Positions 61,424-64,000 of a DNA stretch of 64,000 bases are shown piece by piece (positions within the stretch are counted from its first letter, which is position 1; each line of letters begins with the position of its first letter). Origin of the DNA: Lacrimispora sphenoides (GTDB taxonomy: Bacteria > Bacillota > Clostridia > Lachnospirales > Lachnospiraceae); contig NZ_FOIP01000001.1 of the NCBI RefSeq assembly GCF_900105215.1, positions 3,350,501-3,414,500 of the forward strand, given 5' to 3'. Both the position numbers and the translations under genes were made by a program. Below the pieces are notes generated by a model. It saw only the letters and a program-made list of their open reading frames with translations, was not told the origin of the DNA and made no database searches.

Positions 61424-61549
61424 AGTAATTACCTCCATGATTATTAGATTGTCTCAACATCACCAGTATATTATTTATTGAATTTATTACAATCATCAAT
61501 ATAGCTGTTTTGTTAAGAATCGCATCATGCCGGCAATATTGTATAGTTT

Positions 61550-62134
61550 TTAATCATTTTGAGTAATTTGATTAGATTTGTTAAATTGATACCGGTTTAA
61601 GGCTCTAGATACATCTCCTTGAATCAAAGTGCTGACCTGATCAATAATTAATTGCGGGTCCTCACGCATGTCCTTTTTGATCCAATCCAAAAGTAAGCCC
61701 ACAAAGGCAAAATTATAAAAGTTTGCGATGAACTTTTTATCTGATTCCGTAACAGACATGCCGACTGCTTTTTCCTCGACAACTCCGATCAACAAGTCAA
61801 AAGTAATTGCATAAAAATAGTCTTCGATCTTTTCTTTACTGATCGAATGATAAACATTTGAAATAAATGGTTTATTATCAAGAACCATTTGAAATGTTTG
61901 CAAAAAGCCTTGCTGCCAAGTCTCATATGTTTTTTTACCGTTAATTGCTCTTGCCGTTTCTTCATTACAAATCCATTCAATTAAATCATAAATATCTTTG
62001 AAATGATAATAAAAGGTCATTCGATTGATTCCGCAATCATTTGCAATGTCTGAAATGGTGATTTTATTAAGTGGTTTCTGTAATAAAAGATTTTTGAGCG
62101 AGGTTTCTAGAGCCCGCTTTGTTATCTGCGACAT
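61550..62134 (-). CDS. TetR-family regulator (DhaS-like)
   Basis: 194 aa with AGGAGG before the ATG. HTH: LETSLKNLLLQKPLNKITISDIANDCGINRMTFYYHFKDIYDLIEWI, the wording of the DhaS/YxaF-like TetR group. The C-terminal domain ends with a short polar tail. It stands 126 nt upstream of the oleate hydratase on the same strand, which makes fatty-acid-responsive repression of that gene plausible. Confidence 0.9.
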   Translation of the reverse strand: MSQITKRALETSLKNLLLQKPLNKITISDIANDCGINRMTFYYHFKDIYDLIEWICNEETARAINGKKTYETWQQGFLQTFQMVLDNKPFISNVYHSISKEKIEDYFYAITFDLLIGVVEEKAVGMSVTESDKKFIANFYNFAFVGLLLDWIKKDMREDPQLIIDQVSTLIQGDVSRALNRYQFNKSNQITQND

Positions 62135-62652
62135 TCAAAAGGCCTCCTTAGCGTGATTTGGCTTTCATAAGATCTGTATAAGTGAAGTGAAAATACGAGT
62201 AGGTTTGGTATGCTGCTATTCTGATTTTTAGGCTTAATTATATCATATATTCCAAGAACGTGAAAGTTATGAAAAATACAGATTATTGATTAGAAAATAA
62301 TACGGTTATTTAAACGACGCCCACACGTTTGATATAAAAAGTGCGGGCGTCTAATGTTGATATAAAAATTTTATTGCGGTAAAGCAGAGTTTACAAAAGA
62401 GAACAGTCATGAGATTACCAGCTATAACTTTGCGATGCCTGAATAGTGGTTATTTCAGCATATCTTGACGTTACACCAAAACGCCGATATAATAAAGTGA
62501 TAAAAATGACAATGCAACAACTTAATAATCTTGTTTAATTAATAGTAGGCGGGGTAAAGTGGGATTTTGACACGAAGTATAAAAGAACGGTTGCATCACA
62601 TTGTGAAGTTTGTGTCAAACTATATCGGAAATAAATACCATAGGAGGTAATC
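62135..62652. other. Intergenic region with hairpin (62318-62353)
   Basis: About 520 nt without a gene. GACGCCCACAC and GTGCGGGCGTC pair with one mismatch around a 14-nt loop, without T-run. This region must include the promoters of the TetR gene and of the ABC-F gene; no leader peptide or attenuator as clear as that before 36928 is seen. Confidence 0.5.
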
Positions 62653-64000
62653 ATGATTAAGGTTCAAAACTTGTCCTACTCATATCCACAAAAGGATTTA
62701 TATAAAAAAGTTTCATTTACAATAGAAGATAATGTACATTGCGCATTGATTGGTACCAATGGTACAGGAAAAAGTACGTTACTCGATTTAATAATGCACT
62801 CCGAAGAGTATCTGTACGATGGGAAAATAGAAATTGACAATACAGGCAGAATCGGATATGTCAGTCAATTTTCGCAATTAGATCCAAAAGAAGATATGAC
62901 CGTGTTTCAGTATATCAGCGATGAATTTGTAAAGCATGAGCAGAAAATATTTGACCTTTGTAAGGAAATGGAGACTGCTGTAGACCTGGAAGGTATATTC
63001 GAGGAATATCAAAAAGAGTTAGATGAATGGAATGCGATTGATGGAGAGTCTCACGAAATCAATATAAAGAAACAATTAAAACTAGCTAATCTGCAAAAGT
63101 TAGAAGAACAGAAAATCAGTAGTCTGAGTGGCGGAGAATTTAAGCTGGTCCAGGTAATCAGAGAGATGATGCTGAGTCCAAGATTTCTTATTATGGATGA
63201 ACCGGATGTGTTTTTGGATTTTAATCATCTGAATGCTTTAAGAAATCTGATCAATGCCCACAAAGGAACGCTTCTTATTATCACACATAACCGGTACTTA
63301 TTAAACCATTGCTTTAACAAGATACTTCACATGGAAAATATGGATGTTCAGGAATTTGATGGAACTTATACAGAATATAATTATGAACTTCTCGCTACGA
63401 AGATTGATTTAGAAGAAGCAGCAGCTGCAGACCAAGCAGAGATAGACCGTCAAAGTAGAATCTTACAAAAATCCAGAGCGAGAGCGTCGGAAATGGACAA
63501 CCCATCCCTTGGGAGGGCCGTACATGCAAGACAGACCTTGGTGGACCGGCTGAAAGCTAGAAAAACAAAGGCTCCTTTCGTGGATATCAAACAGCCGGAA
63601 ATATATTTTGATCTGGAAAACGAAGTGGCAGATGAAAATATTCTGGAATTGACGGATTATAGCGTTGCGTTTGATGAGCAGCTTTTAGAGCATGTGAATT
63701 TTGAAATGAAGCCTGGAGAGCATGTGGCAATTGTGGGGAGTAATGGAACAGGAAAAACAACAATGCTATGTGAAGTCTTTGAAAATAAGAAAGACACGAT
63801 CAGGATTAGTGAAGGTGCAAAGGTTAGCATGTTTTCCCAGATTACTGGCTCATTATATGATGATACGAAAACGCTGCTTGAAATCTTCGAAGAAAAAGGC
63901 TTTGATAGAAAAAATGATATAGAGAACTATTTAAAAAAATATGGTTTTGAAGGAGAGACGCTTGGTCAGAAAGTGAGTGAATTATCTGGTGGAGAAAAGG
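62653..64000 (+). CDS. ABC-F family ATPase, 3' end outside window
   Basis: 449 codons lie in the window, with AGGAGG 6 nt before the ATG. ABC1 has LIGTNGTGKSTLLD and LSGGEFKLVQV, and an unusual Walker B/D-loop FLIMDEPDVFLDF in place of DEPTNHLD. A basic linker follows (RILQKSRARASEMDNPSLGRA, about 275-295). ABC2 starts with IVGSNGTGKTTML and reaches the signature LSGGEK at the window edge. It is a distinct subfamily from the gene at 36928; ribosome-associated, probably translation or drug-protection. Confidence 0.87.
   Translation, partial: MIKVQNLSYSYPQKDLYKKVSFTIEDNVHCALIGTNGTGKSTLLDLIMHSEEYLYDGKIEIDNTGRIGYVSQFSQLDPKEDMTVFQYISDEFVKHEQKIFDLCKEMETAVDLEGIFEEYQKELDEWNAIDGESHEINIKKQLKLANLQKLEEQKISSLSGGEFKLVQVIREMMLSPRFLIMDEPDVFLDFNHLNALRNLINAHKGTLLIITHNRYLLNHCFNKILHMENMDVQEFDGTYTEYNYELLATKIDLEEAAAADQAEIDRQSRILQKSRARASEMDNPSLGRAVHARQTLVDRLKARKTKAPFVDIKQPEIYFDLENEVADENILELTDYSVAFDEQLLEHVNFEMKPGEHVAIVGSNGTGKTTMLCEVFENKKDTIRISEGAKVSMFSQITGSLYDDTKTLLEIFEEKGFDRKNDIENYLKKYGFEGETLGQKVSELSGGEK

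Noticed and set aside
1..64000. rRNA or tRNA genes, including a tRNA attachment site for the island
   Set aside because: No cloverleaf-like or rRNA sequence was noticed; the integration target is a protein gene end.

Overview
The window looks like the chromosome of a low-GC, spore-former-type Firmicute, most likely a Lachnospiraceae/Clostridium cluster XIVa relative. The grounds are strong AGGAGG-type ribosome binding sites, ATG/GTG/TTG starts, clostridial gene families (ProX/PrdX-type editing protein, GMAAN-type peptide deformylase, ferredoxin-fold aldo/keto reductase, old-yellow-enzyme reductases) and a core near 45% GC interrupted by much more A+T-rich accessory DNA. Species cannot be fixed from the sequence alone.

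Layout. (1) 1-8.3 kb is ordinary chromosome: HAD phosphatase end, lipoamide dehydrogenase, Xaa-Pro peptidase, an XRE regulator, a diguanylate cyclase, a ProX-type protein, and a TrmA/RlmD-type 23S rRNA (uracil-5-)-methyltransferase (called rumA/rlmD here) with an unusual ~340-residue Ser/Asn/Gly/Arg repeat extension. (2) 8.3 kb to about 50.9 kb is a composite accessory island that begins at the 3' end of that gene. A large serine recombinase lies immediately downstream, and at least eight further short sequences resembling the 3' end of the methyltransferase gene (near 15.1, 21.5, 22.3, 27.2, 39.3, 40.0, 43.5 and, more weakly, 50.85 kb) punctuate the island. They divide it into cassettes. The arrangement recalls staphylococcal SCC elements, which use serine recombinases and stack at the 3' end of rlmH, another rRNA methyltransferase gene.

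Cassette contents in order: recombinase plus a four-gene ABC-three-component-like operon (small wHTH-like protein, nuclease-like protein, middle component, SMC/Rad50-like ATPase); a TIR-ParA-like fusion plus a Gabija-like OLD nuclease/UvrD helicase pair; a single-gene cassette with a membrane-anchored protein; a truncated DinG-like helicase joined to a HEPN-like gene that is split by an intact IS66 element; a two-component system with a COG4705 membrane protein and an ABC exporter/lipoprotein operon, followed by an esterase and an ABC-F gene with an attenuator-type leader; a VOC-protein cassette; a complete copy of the DinG-like cassette with a Shedu-like fragment and a GIY-YIG protein; then deformylase/peroxiredoxin/YaaA, an aldo/keto reductase and a TetR-regulated ABC exporter.

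(3) From about 51 kb there are a large secreted choline-binding-type repeat protein, a PucR regulator divergent from an old-yellow-enzyme reductase fused to an acetoacetate-decarboxylase-like domain plus an SDR, an oleate hydratase with a TetR regulator, and a second ABC-F gene that runs off the window. No rRNA, tRNA or CRISPR array was seen.

The most unusual points are the reiterated methyltransferase 3' ends acting as cassette borders, the TIR-ParA fusion that lacks the ParA signature lysine, the OYE-ADC fusion, and the repeat-built extension of the methyltransferase.
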